NCBI RefSeq assembly: GCF_012955605.1
Contig: NZ_CP052135.1
Coordinates: forward strand, 1,457,501 to 1,521,500
Source: Bacillus fonticola
GTDB taxonomy: Bacteria; Bacillota; Bacilli; Bacillales; JC228
Direction of reading: 5' to 3'
Length of the DNA: 64,000 bases
The stretch's first letter is position 1, and each line of letters begins with the position of its first letter. Shown here piece after piece: positions 45,129 through 52,979 of the stretch. Both the position numbers and the translations under genes were made by a program. The notes below the pieces were generated by a model. That model searched no databases. It was not told where the DNA came from and was given only the letters and a program-made list of their open reading frames with translations.

Positions 45129-45593
45129 TTGGCAAAGAAAACCAAAATGATAATAGCCCTAGGTGTCTTTATAGGTGTAGTTGGTACTCTTATCTACATA
45201 AGTATTGGTAATGCAGCAACTCTTTATCTGACTGTAGACGAGTTGGATGAAAAACAAGAGGAGGCAGTGGGTACTCGCATTAAAGTAAGTGGAAAGATTG
45301 TTGGAGAGTCGATTGAATTTGATTCATCTACTATGTTATTAACTTTTGAGTTAGAAGGGGAAAATGGGGAAAATGGTTACCGTGTCCCTATCCAATATGA
45401 TGGAGTGAAACCTGATACGTTAAATGACGGGTGGGAGGCCATTGTTGAAGGTGAATTGACCGCTGATGGTGTGTTTATTGCTTCTGAATTACTAGTGAAA
45501 TGTCCTTCTAAATACGAGGCAATGGAGGAAGAAGGGGAAGAAATTCCAGAAGACCACCCAGCAACTGAAGAACAAGGAGGAAGTGACAACTAA
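45129..45593 (+). CDS. ccmE: Cytochrome c maturation heme chaperone CcmE, CxxxY type
   Basis: CcmE takes heme from CcmC and hands it to CcmF in System I. TTG 45129 follows CGAGGTGG. The 154-residue product has one N-terminal membrane anchor and an OB-fold with VGTRIKVSGKIVGESIEFDS and FELEGENGENGYRVPIQYDG. In place of the usual heme-linking His it has LLVKCPSKYE, the Cys-x3-Tyr motif known from archaeal and Desulfovibrio CcmE. An acidic disordered tail follows. The stop overlaps the ccmF start by one base. This is the first gene of the main ccm operon. Confidence 0.88.
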   Translation: MAKKTKMIIALGVFIGVVGTLIYISIGNAATLYLTVDELDEKQEEAVGTRIKVSGKIVGESIEFDSSTMLLTFELEGENGENGYRVPIQYDGVKPDTLNDGWEAIVEGELTADGVFIASELLVKCPSKYEAMEEEGEEIPEDHPATEEQGGSDN

Positions 45594-47575
45594 TGGGTGA
45601 CATCGGTCGTTTAGCCCTTATATTTTCAGTGGTTATCATAGTTTACGGATTAATAAGTCATTTTATGGCAATACGCACGAAAAACATTCGGTGGCTTAAA
45701 AGTGCAAAGTCTTCGGTCCTTGTCCTTGTCTTCTTAACGACTTTAGCGTCGGGATCATTGATCTACCTATTAGTAACAGGCGATTTTAGATACGATTATG
45801 TTGCTTCCTATGCGAGCACTGATATGTCGTTGTTTTATAAAGTCACCGCCTTTTGGGGAGGAAATGCCGGCTCACTACTTTTATGGTTTTGGATTTTAAG
45901 TATTTACACAGCACTGGTCACGTGGTCCAAACATAAAGATAGCAGCCAATATTTACCGTGGGTTTCAGCCATTTTGTTAATGATCAATGGCTTTTTTGTG
46001 CTCATACTTAATACGATTGAACAACCTTTCGCATTAAATCCCGAGCAAATGAATGAAGGGGATGGGTTGAATCCGTTATTACAAAACCCAGGAATGGCAG
46101 TACACCCTATCACTTTGTATCTGGGGTATATTGGATTTGCTATTCCTTTTGCATATGGTATGGCTACGCTACTATTAAAAAAGGCCGATGCCGTATGGCT
46201 TAAGGTCACTAGAAAATGGATTTTAGTTTCATGGTTATTTTTAAGTATGGGAATATTGTTTGGTTCACAATGGGCTTATGTAGAGTTAGGTTGGGGTGGT
46301 TACTGGGCTTGGGATCCGGTGGAAAATGCTTCATTACTTCCGTGGCTTACAGCAACAGCACTTCTTCATTCTACAATGGTACAGGAAAGAAAGGGGATGC
46401 TAAAAAGGTGGAACATCATTCTTGTCACCATCACATTCGCCCTTACAATATTTGGAACATTTTTAACAAGAAGCGGATTATTATGGTCTGTTCATGCTTT
46501 TGCTAACGGACCGATCGGCGCATATTTTTTAGCGTTTATTGGGATTATATTAATTGCTTCAATTTGGAACATATCTTCTAATTGGTCTGTCCTAAAGTCA
46601 GATGCTCAATTTGAATCGTATATCTCTAAAGAAAGTAGTTTCTTAGTAAACAATCTTTTATTAGTGGCATCCGCATTTACGGTATTTTGGGGTACGATTT
46701 ATCCTGTTATTTCGGAAGCGGTTACAGGATCAAAAGTAATGGTAGGTGCGCCATATTTTAATAGTGTCAATATTCCAATCTTCATTGCTGTCATTATTTT
46801 AATGGGGGTAGGTCCCGTTGTAGCATGGAAAAGGTCGTCGCTAAAGTCTGTGTTGCGAAATTTAAGCTATCCGATTATTCTAACAGTCATTTTAGCTATA
46901 GCACTGTTAGTTGCTGGGGTAACCAATTGGATGACGCTTTTATCTTTAGCAAGTACAAGCTTTGTCGCGATGGTTATTTTTCTTGAGTTTGCAAAGGCAG
47001 TAACGGCTAGAGTGAAAGTAACGGGTGAATCAACCATTCGCTCATTCTTTATGCTATTTGTTAAAAATAGACGACGTTACGGTGGATACGTTGCTCATTT
47101 TGGCATTATTTTAATCGCAATCGGATATACAGGTGCCGGTGCCTACTCTGTCGATATTCAAAGTGGAGTAAATGAAGGTGATGCTATCCAACTAGGAAAA
47201 TACTCGTTGTATAGTAGAGGGCTCACGGAAATTAGAGATGAAAGTAAACAGACAGTATATGCTGAATTTTTGGTAGAGAAAGATGGAGAAGAAATAGGCG
47301 TTGTTCGACCAGAAAAAGTCTTCTATAACAACGGAGCCCAGCCAACAACAGAAGTATCCGTAGTAAGTTCAATACAAGAGGACCTCTATGTCATACTAAA
47401 CGGTTGGTCCGAGGGAGAGGAAACCACGTTTGTTCAGGTGAAGATATTCCCTCTTATGTCTTGGACTTGGACAGGTGGATATATCCTCATTCTTGGAACA
47501 TTAATCTCCTTATGGCCGAAGCGTTCTGCAAGAAGAAGAAGGTCATTGGAAGCGGAGCCGATCATTTATGGGTAA
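45593..47575 (+). CDS. ccmF: Heme lyase subunit CcmF
   Basis: This large membrane protein of 660 residues has about 14-15 helices. The heme-handling WWD domain is GWGGYWAWDPVENASLLPWL near residue 230, and flanking His residues (AVHPITLYLGYIGFA and SVHAFANGPIG) are the expected heme ligands. CcmF receives heme from CcmE and, with CcmH, attaches it to CxxCH motifs of apocytochromes c outside the membrane. CcmF-type length and WWD placement distinguish it from ResC of System II. AAGGAGGAAG precedes the ATG. Confidence 0.95.
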   Translation: MGDIGRLALIFSVVIIVYGLISHFMAIRTKNIRWLKSAKSSVLVLVFLTTLASGSLIYLLVTGDFRYDYVASYASTDMSLFYKVTAFWGGNAGSLLLWFWILSIYTALVTWSKHKDSSQYLPWVSAILLMINGFFVLILNTIEQPFALNPEQMNEGDGLNPLLQNPGMAVHPITLYLGYIGFAIPFAYGMATLLLKKADAVWLKVTRKWILVSWLFLSMGILFGSQWAYVELGWGGYWAWDPVENASLLPWLTATALLHSTMVQERKGMLKRWNIILVTITFALTIFGTFLTRSGLLWSVHAFANGPIGAYFLAFIGIILIASIWNISSNWSVLKSDAQFESYISKESSFLVNNLLLVASAFTVFWGTIYPVISEAVTGSKVMVGAPYFNSVNIPIFIAVIILMGVGPVVAWKRSSLKSVLRNLSYPIILTVILAIALLVAGVTNWMTLLSLASTSFVAMVIFLEFAKAVTARVKVTGESTIRSFFMLFVKNRRRYGGYVAHFGIILIAIGYTGAGAYSVDIQSGVNEGDAIQLGKYSLYSRGLTEIRDESKQTVYAEFLVEKDGEEIGVVRPEKVFYNNGAQPTTEVSVVSSIQEDLYVILNGWSEGEETTFVQVKIFPLMSWTWTGGYILILGTLISLWPKRSARRRRSLEAEPIIYG

Positions 47576-48071
47576 AAAGCTTAAAAGTACGTGGTTTTCT
47601 ATTTCACTGTTCGTATTTTCTTTACTAGTACTTTTACCAAAGAAAACTTTTGCAGTAGAAGATAAGGTTTCAGTTTCACGCAGCGAGATGCTAGATGTTG
47701 CGAAGGAAATTCATCCACCGGGGTGTACAGACTCTATGACTGCAGACTACTGTACACTCATTACTGGATATGAAGTGCGACAAGAAATAACATCTTTAAT
47801 GGAAACGGGTATGAATAAGGAAGAAGTTATTGACTTTTTAGTGCAAAAGTATGGTGAACGAATTCTAGCTTACCCTGTACCCGAAGGATTTAATTTAGTA
47901 GTTTGGGCTTTACCAGCTATTGGAATTGCATTTGGAGCAGTGCTTATCGCTCTTCTCATAAAAAAGTGGAAGAAGTCACAAGACGAATCGAAACAATCCT
48001 CCCCACAAAACACAGTCTTAAGTGCTGGTGAAGCAAGCAACGTCCAAGAGGAATTGAAAAATTGGCTGTAA
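47568..48071 (+). CDS. ccmH: CcmH-like protein with altered redox motif
   Basis: The ATG overlaps the end of ccmF by 8 bp. The 167-residue protein has a signal peptide ending near KTFA, a CcmH-like helical domain (ITSLMETGMNKEEVIDFLVQ followed by KYGERILAYPVPEGFN, matching the family's YGxxVLxxPP end) and a C-terminal membrane helix. CcmH normally carries LRCxxC. Here the region is PPGCTDSMTADYCTL, two Cys eight residues apart, so the classical redox pair is absent or rebuilt. It should present apocytochrome to CcmF. The assignment rests on domain end, topology and position. Confidence 0.78.
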   Translation: MGKKLKSTWFSISLFVFSLLVLLPKKTFAVEDKVSVSRSEMLDVAKEIHPPGCTDSMTADYCTLITGYEVRQEITSLMETGMNKEEVIDFLVQKYGERILAYPVPEGFNLVVWALPAIGIAFGAVLIALLIKKWKKSQDESKQSSPQNTVLSAGEASNVQEELKNWL

Positions 48072-48090
48072 AAGAAAGGAGAACACCAAG

Positions 48091-48417
48091 ATGAGTGCTG
48101 AAGTTTTCATGGGTCTCGTTGCAGTTATCGCTATATATGTGCTATCCTCTCCTTTTTTTAAAAAAAAGAACGGAAGGGTAGAAGATGAACAAGATAAGTT
48201 TGACGATAGAAAAGAACAAGCATTTTTACAGCTTTCTGAATTAGAATACGATTACCAGATGGAAAAGATTAATGAACAGGACTATTTAGAGATGAAAAAC
48301 AAGCTAACCTTAGAGGCAGCCAAATATGTTTCACACTCTAAAGACGATATAACTGAGATTGAAAAAATGGTAGATAATGAAATTCGCCTAGCACTCGAAA
48401 AAGGCTGCGTCAAGTAG
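48091..48417 (+). CDS. CcmI-like small membrane protein
   Basis: The 108-residue product has one N-terminal transmembrane helix and a cytoplasmic coiled coil (AFLQLSELEYDYQMEKINEQ) resembling the first segment of CcmI (typically ALxxLxELExDYxxGKI). The TPR domain of full CcmI is missing. Some lineages encode this CcmI N-terminal piece as a separate gene. AAAGGAG precedes the ATG and it sits between ccmH and an uncharacterised gene in the same operon. Confidence 0.65.
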   Translation: MSAEVFMGLVAVIAIYVLSSPFFKKKNGRVEDEQDKFDDRKEQAFLQLSELEYDYQMEKINEQDYLEMKNKLTLEAAKYVSHSKDDITEIEKMVDNEIRLALEKGCVK

Positions 48418-48427
48418 GAGGATGTTT

Positions 48428-49360
48428 ATGAAAAGTAAAGTATTTATCATTTTGTCACTCATGCTCATGCTCCCCTTTCTCTTAAGTCCGGATAAAACAT
48501 TTGCTGATGGGAAATATCCCGTTAGAATAATTGATCAAAGTATTATCGCGACGCCTATTAGCGAGAATACCATTCAACTTGTTCAGATTATGACCTTTAA
48601 TAATAGCGGGGAGAACAAAGAAGAGCAATTACCTATATATTTACCTGAAGGGTATTCAGATTTGCAACTACAGTCGGGGCTAGAAGAAACGAATATGCAA
48701 GTAACCGAAAAAGGAATTGTAGATACTACAGGTCTTGATGCGGGGAAAGAAAAAAGGATTATTATTACGTATAATATGCCTCTCATCGAGAATATATCTC
48801 AATGGTCGCTTGAAACAGCTTATGTAGTTGAAATGAATCAAATTATTATACAACCTGGGGTATTCTCCTTTCAAGCAAACAATTTAATAACACAATCTGA
48901 TTTATTTGAAATGAACGGTCAAGAATTTAGACGTTTTACGAGAGCAGATCTGCACCCGGATACACCTTGGACACTTGGTTTTACTTATATTGGTGGAACA
49001 AGCGGACAAGAGAATTCCAATCCGGTTGCGGAATCATCACCATCAGGCTTTACAGAGGATGGATATAAGATACTTGGTGATCATGGGGAAGGATACGGGA
49101 AGGCAATCATAACAATTTTGATCATCATAGTGGCACTCACTATGACATTAATTGGACTGAAGAGAGACAACCAGCAGAGCAACAATAACCATGTAAAGCC
49201 TAAGCGCACATGGCTCAAAACGGAGAAGGAATTATTATTAAAGGATATGGTTCAGTTAGAAAAGGATTATCAATCGAGAATAATTAGTGAAAAAACATAT
49301 ACGGAGAGTTATGCCGATATCAAAGAGAAGATAAAAAGGATCATAGCTGAACTCAGGTAG
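48428..49360 (+). CDS. Uncharacterised exported membrane-anchored protein of the ccm operon
   Basis: ATG 48428 has GGAGG six bases upstream. The 310-residue product has a signal peptide ending TFADG, an extracytoplasmic beta-rich domain of about 200 residues (KYPVRIIDQSIIATPIS, then EEQLPIYLPEGYSD), a transmembrane helix near residue 230 (IITILIIIVALTMTLIGL) and a cytoplasmic coiled coil (LLLKDMVQLEKDYQSRIISE) like the CcmI-type tail of the preceding gene. I do not recognise the exported domain. Its place between ccmH-like and ccmA, with no gap, ties it to cytochrome c assembly, perhaps replacing the CcmI TPR domain. Confidence 0.8.
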   Translation: MKSKVFIILSLMLMLPFLLSPDKTFADGKYPVRIIDQSIIATPISENTIQLVQIMTFNNSGENKEEQLPIYLPEGYSDLQLQSGLEETNMQVTEKGIVDTTGLDAGKEKRIIITYNMPLIENISQWSLETAYVVEMNQIIIQPGVFSFQANNLITQSDLFEMNGQEFRRFTRADLHPDTPWTLGFTYIGGTSGQENSNPVAESSPSGFTEDGYKILGDHGEGYGKAIITILIIIVALTMTLIGLKRDNQQSNNNHVKPKRTWLKTEKELLLKDMVQLEKDYQSRIISEKTYTESYADIKEKIKRIIAELR

Positions 49361-50056
49361 GTGACCATCATTTTAGAACTTCATAATCTTGAGTTTGCGA
49401 TTGATAATAGAAAAATCTTAAAATCAATCAGTTTTTCTTGGGAAAAGGGTGAATCAATAGCGTTTATTGGGGGAAATGGCGTTGGGAAATCAACGTTGTT
49501 GAAAATCATTGCGTTATTACATAAGCCCACCGGTGGCAATCTTATGTTACCCGATGGAATAAGTGAAAGATCATGGAAGAATAATGTAGGAGTCGTTTTT
49601 CCAGAAAACTTTTTATATGATTCTTTAACATCTCAAGAAAATTTACGTTTTTATCAGCATCTTTATGGGAAAGCTGACGAGCGTTATATTGACTCCTTGC
49701 TTCACAAAGTTCAATTGGGACGCGTAATGGATAAGCCTGTCGGTACATATTCTAAAGGTATGAAACAACGCTTATCCATTGCAAGAGCGTTAGTCCATCA
49801 ACCTGAGTACCTTCTTTTAGATGAACCGTTTGATGGGTTGGATTTAAAATCCAAAGTAATAATAGAAGGGATGCTTGCAGAACATAAGCATCTGGGGAAC
49901 GGATATATTTTAGTGAGTCACGATGTAAAGCATGCCTTTGAACTTTGTGAGCGAGCCATTCTCCTGCATGATGGGAAAATAGTACTAAATAAAAAATGTT
50001 CACAAAGTTCCTTTGAACCTTTTATAAATACGTATCGCTCCTTATTGGAAAGGTAG
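49361..50056 (+). CDS. ccmA: Heme exporter ATP-binding protein CcmA
   Basis: GTG 49361 follows directly on the previous stop. The 231-residue ATPase has Walker A GGNGVGKST near residue 38, Q-loop region, signature YSKGMKQRLSIARAL, Walker B LLLDEPFDGLD and switch His in LVSHDVKHA. Its neighbours ccmB and ccmC make CcmA the natural call. In System I, CcmAB uses ATP to release holo-CcmE from CcmC. The sequence alone would only say ABC ATPase; context supplies the name. Confidence 0.88.
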   Translation: MTIILELHNLEFAIDNRKILKSISFSWEKGESIAFIGGNGVGKSTLLKIIALLHKPTGGNLMLPDGISERSWKNNVGVVFPENFLYDSLTSQENLRFYQHLYGKADERYIDSLLHKVQLGRVMDKPVGTYSKGMKQRLSIARALVHQPEYLLLDEPFDGLDLKSKVIIEGMLAEHKHLGNGYILVSHDVKHAFELCERAILLHDGKIVLNKKCSQSSFEPFINTYRSLLER

Positions 50057-50060
50057 AAAA

Positions 50061-50738
50061 ATGAATTTCTATAAACAGACACTATTAATTTTGAAGAGGG
50101 ATTTAACGATAGAATTCCGTCAAAAGTCGCTCCTCTACTCAATGGTAATATTTGCGCTCCTATTTCAAGTGTTTTTAAATATTGCTTTCGATACAAATTT
50201 AGAAGCCATGCAGACATTAGCCCCTGGGGTGCTTTGGTTACCTATTCTTCTATCTGCCATGTTAGGGTTTAACAGAATCGTTGCAACCGAAAAAGAGAAT
50301 GGCGCACTAGTTGGACTATTAGTTTCTCCATTAGACAAAGGGGCATTATATCTCGGGAAACTTTTGGGGAATTTGCTGTTGGTATTCGTAGTGATCGCCA
50401 TTTCCGTACCTGCTTTTTTTATGTTTGTTAAGCAGCCTTACCCCCAGTCACTAGGGCTATTAATCGCGACATTAGTATTGGGGAGTTGGGGATTTGTGGC
50501 AATGGGTGTGTTTCTAGCGACCCTTGCACAATCAAGTAGGATTACAGAATTATTATTGCCAATCATGCTTTTTCCACTTAGCATTCCACTATTCTTAGGA
50601 ATCGTTCAATTAACGGCAATGGCATTATATCCTTCAGTGGAGATGTCACAAAATTTATGGCTTACACTGTTAGTAAGCTATAACGTATTATTTACCATCA
50701 TTCCACTGTTTTTATTCGATTACTTATTGGAGGTGTAA
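50061..50738 (+). CDS. ccmB: Heme exporter membrane protein CcmB
   Basis: The 225-residue protein has six predicted helices. It starts FYKQTLLILKRDLTIEFRQK, the CcmB N-terminal pattern (KRDLxxExR), and has ATEKENGALVGLLVSPLDKG near residue 75, a conserved CcmB motif. It forms the membrane half of the CcmAB transporter. It is four bases from ccmA and four from ccmC, so all are one transcript. The length is typical. Confidence 0.92.
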   Translation: MNFYKQTLLILKRDLTIEFRQKSLLYSMVIFALLFQVFLNIAFDTNLEAMQTLAPGVLWLPILLSAMLGFNRIVATEKENGALVGLLVSPLDKGALYLGKLLGNLLLVFVVIAISVPAFFMFVKQPYPQSLGLLIATLVLGSWGFVAMGVFLATLAQSSRITELLLPIMLFPLSIPLFLGIVQLTAMALYPSVEMSQNLWLTLLVSYNVLFTIIPLFLFDYLLEV

Positions 50739-50742
50739 CTTT

Positions 50743-51417
50743 ATGAATAGTGTACTAAACGCAACAAAAGTTCCACTTACTTTCATTACCGCAATCGCTA
50801 TTTTTATTCAGTTATACATGGCCTTTTTCTATGCTCCAACCGAAAAGTATATGGGGGATATTCAACGGATCATGTATTTCCACGTCCCAAGTGCGTTTGT
50901 CGCTTTTGTCGCTTTTGGGATTGTGTTCGTTGGAGGAATTCTATATTTATATACAAAAAATAAAAAATGGGATTATCTTGCACTATCGGCAGCGGAAATT
51001 GGGGTTCTCTTTACGACATTCGTACTGGTAACTGGTTCCTTATGGGCAAGGCCTGTTTGGAATGCATGGTGGGTTTGGGACGATCCACGCTTAGTTACAT
51101 CACTGATCCTATGGTTCATTTACATTGCCTATTTATTCATTAGAGCGTCTGTTGATGGGGATGAACGCCATCGAAAATTTGCCGCTATATTTGGGATTAT
51201 TGGTTTTATAGATGTGCCACTAGTTTATTTTTCTGTCATGTGGTGGAGAACGATTCATCCGAAGGTCATTGATAAGAATGGCGTTTATATGCCAACTGAA
51301 ATGTCACAAACATTGTTTTTTAGTATTCTTGCTTTTCAGCTTCTATTTTTCACATTATTAATTTACCGTTTTTTCCATGAAAAGCAAAAGGAGAAAATGA
51401 AAGAAATCAATATATAA
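50743..51417 (+). CDS. ccmC: Heme handling protein CcmC
   Basis: The 224-residue protein has six helices. The WWD heme motif is WVWDDPRLVTSLILWF near residue 110, flanked by RIMYFHVPSAFVAF (His near 45) and WWRTIHPKVI (His near 170), the two heme-ligand histidines. CcmC loads heme onto CcmE. AGGTGTAAC precedes the ATG. Its size separates it from the larger CcmF and from ResC. Confidence 0.93.
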   Translation: MNSVLNATKVPLTFITAIAIFIQLYMAFFYAPTEKYMGDIQRIMYFHVPSAFVAFVAFGIVFVGGILYLYTKNKKWDYLALSAAEIGVLFTTFVLVTGSLWARPVWNAWWVWDDPRLVTSLILWFIYIAYLFIRASVDGDERHRKFAAIFGIIGFIDVPLVYFSVMWWRTIHPKVIDKNGVYMPTEMSQTLFFSILAFQLLFFTLLIYRFFHEKQKEKMKEINI

Positions 51418-51435
51418 TAAAAGAAAGGGAGGATA

Positions 51436-51558
51436 ATGATGAACTTTTTATTTATAGGAGTATTGATTGTTTGGATGGGGATTCTTGGTTATGTTATTCG
51501 TATACATAACCAACAGAAGAAAATATCGAAACAATTGGAAAATATCAAGATGGATTAG
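51436..51558 (+). CDS. ccmD: CcmD-like small membrane protein
   Basis: GGGAGG lies six bases before the ATG. The 40-residue product is one membrane helix (LFIGVLIVWMGILGYVIRI) followed by a basic cytoplasmic tail (NQQKKISKQLENIK), the topology and size of CcmD. It lies between ccmC and ccmG as in most System I operons. CcmD helps release holo-CcmE. Too short for longer-ORF searches, it is easily overlooked. Confidence 0.8.
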   Translation: MMNFLFIGVLIVWMGILGYVIRIHNQQKKISKQLENIKMD

Positions 51559-51584
51559 TAAAAGATAGAGTGGGGGTGATTGGA

Positions 51585-52106
51585 TTGGCCCGTAAGTTAG
51601 TAAGAATACTTATTATAGTAGCAATAGGAGCTGCATTTGCTGTGATGGCAATTAATCTAGGTAAAAATTCAACTGCTGCAAAAGCGGGGGATCCTGCTCC
51701 TGATTTTACTTTAGAAAGTGTGTCCGGAGAACAAGTAAGCTTGTCAGACTACCGAGGAGAGTTTGTTATACTGAACTTCTTTGCCTCTTGGTGCCCTCCG
51801 TGTCGGGAGGAGGCCCCTGAGCTTCAAGCTTTTGAAGAAGAGTATGGAGATCAAGCCAAACTTTTAATTTTAAGTCGGGCAGAGCCTAAGATAAATGTTG
51901 TGGAATTTATTGAAGAATTCAATTCCACTTCAACCTATCTATTAGACTATAACGATTCGATGGCTAATCCTTACGGTGTAATTGGTCAACCTGAAACCTT
52001 TTTTATTGACGAAAACGGGATTATACAATTTCACTATATAGGTCCAATGACAAAAGAGTTTATAGTTGAGACTGTTAACAAATATAAAAAAGAACCACTC
52101 AAATAA
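51585..52106 (+). CDS. CcmG/ResA-type membrane-anchored thioredoxin
   Basis: TTG 51585 follows GGGGGTGATTGG. GTG codons further upstream overlap that site. The 173-residue product has one N-terminal anchor, then a TlpA-type domain: DPAPDFTLESVSGEQVSLSD, active site FFASWCPPCREEAPE and cis-Pro region GVIGQPETFFIDENG. It reduces apocytochrome c thiols outside the membrane, with electrons from a CcdA-like protein. Here the active-site Cys are ordinary Cys, in contrast to the cytoplasmic selenocysteine relative at 39610. It is the last gene of the ccm operon. Confidence 0.9.
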   Translation: MARKLVRILIIVAIGAAFAVMAINLGKNSTAAKAGDPAPDFTLESVSGEQVSLSDYRGEFVILNFFASWCPPCREEAPELQAFEEEYGDQAKLLILSRAEPKINVVEFIEEFNSTSTYLLDYNDSMANPYGVIGQPETFFIDENGIIQFHYIGPMTKEFIVETVNKYKKEPLK

Positions 52107-52195
52107 TCGGTCTTGCTTGTCATTCATCATGATTCACGGTAAAATTCGTATATCTATTGTCGTCGCGTTTAAGTGCGGAACCATTTTCAATTCTA

Positions 52196-52228
52196 AAAAG
52201 ACAACCTGCTCATCTAGGTTGTCTTTTT
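52196..52228 (+). terminator. Rho-independent terminator of the ccm operon
   Basis: AAAAGACAACCT pairs perfectly with AGGTTGTCTTTT around GCTCATCT, followed by more T. Confidence 0.92.
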
Positions 52229-52259
52229 AAGGGTAAATCATTTTCTATGGGAGGATTTT

Positions 52260-52964
52260 ATGAGTTCTGACTGGGTTGAACTTTTAACAGCAATCACTTC
52301 CTATTTTCAGCGAAATATATGGCCTTTTTACACGGATCTAGACGCAATCTATTTGAAGGCAATTGTATTAGGGGTCATGGGAGTTTTTACGTTAAGTCAA
52401 GTTGTGAGCAATTTCATTTTTATTTGTTTTTTATTTATATTAAGGAACAACAAGTTCACTTACATAAGAGAGTTGCTTTATTTTATTTCAGGTAATTATA
52501 TAGGATTAATGGTTATCACTTTATTCGTCCCATTGTTCGGAAGTTATTGGCTTCTTCTTATATCCAGTTTTTTAACAAAGGTATTAGGCCTTATTGTGAT
52601 CTTAGTTTTGATAAGTATATTCTACTTAAAAAGAAAAAAATACTCGATAAATATGAATGCGGGCGTGGTTTCGCTTCTAATTGGGTTTATTTTTCCTTTT
52701 TATAATGATCCTATACGTCAAGTCATTTCGATACGATTATCGTTTCTCTCAGATGCCAATGTTATTAATGTCGTTTTTCTTCCACTTTTATATACATTTG
52801 TGACCGTCTCACCCATACTCATTCTTTGTCTAATAATTTATGGATTTGAGTTAGATTTAAAGGTTCTAAATAAACCGAAATGGAAGGGGATTATTCGTAA
52901 CTCTGCATATGTGTTACTAGGTTTAATCGCAATCAACGAAATCTTTATATACTGGTATTATTAG
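52260..52964 (+). CDS. Uncharacterised multi-pass membrane protein
   Basis: The 234-residue protein has about six hydrophobic helices. GGGAGG precedes the ATG. It has no Cys pair like CcdA, but its C-terminus (LIAINEIFIYWYY) resembles the end of the CcdA-like protein at 43645 (LLAGINDTFTYWFL), and the helix count is similar, so it may be a distant, redox-inactive relative. It lies 15 bp before the CopC-CopD gene and is probably co-transcribed, suggesting a role in copper or respiratory assembly. I do not recognise the family. Confidence 0.7.
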   Translation: MSSDWVELLTAITSYFQRNIWPFYTDLDAIYLKAIVLGVMGVFTLSQVVSNFIFICFLFILRNNKFTYIRELLYFISGNYIGLMVITLFVPLFGSYWLLLISSFLTKVLGLIVILVLISIFYLKRKKYSINMNAGVVSLLIGFIFPFYNDPIRQVISIRLSFLSDANVINVVFLPLLYTFVTVSPILILCLIIYGFELDLKVLNKPKWKGIIRNSAYVLLGLIAINEIFIYWYY

Positions 52965-52979
52965 TTAGAGGTGATCTTA

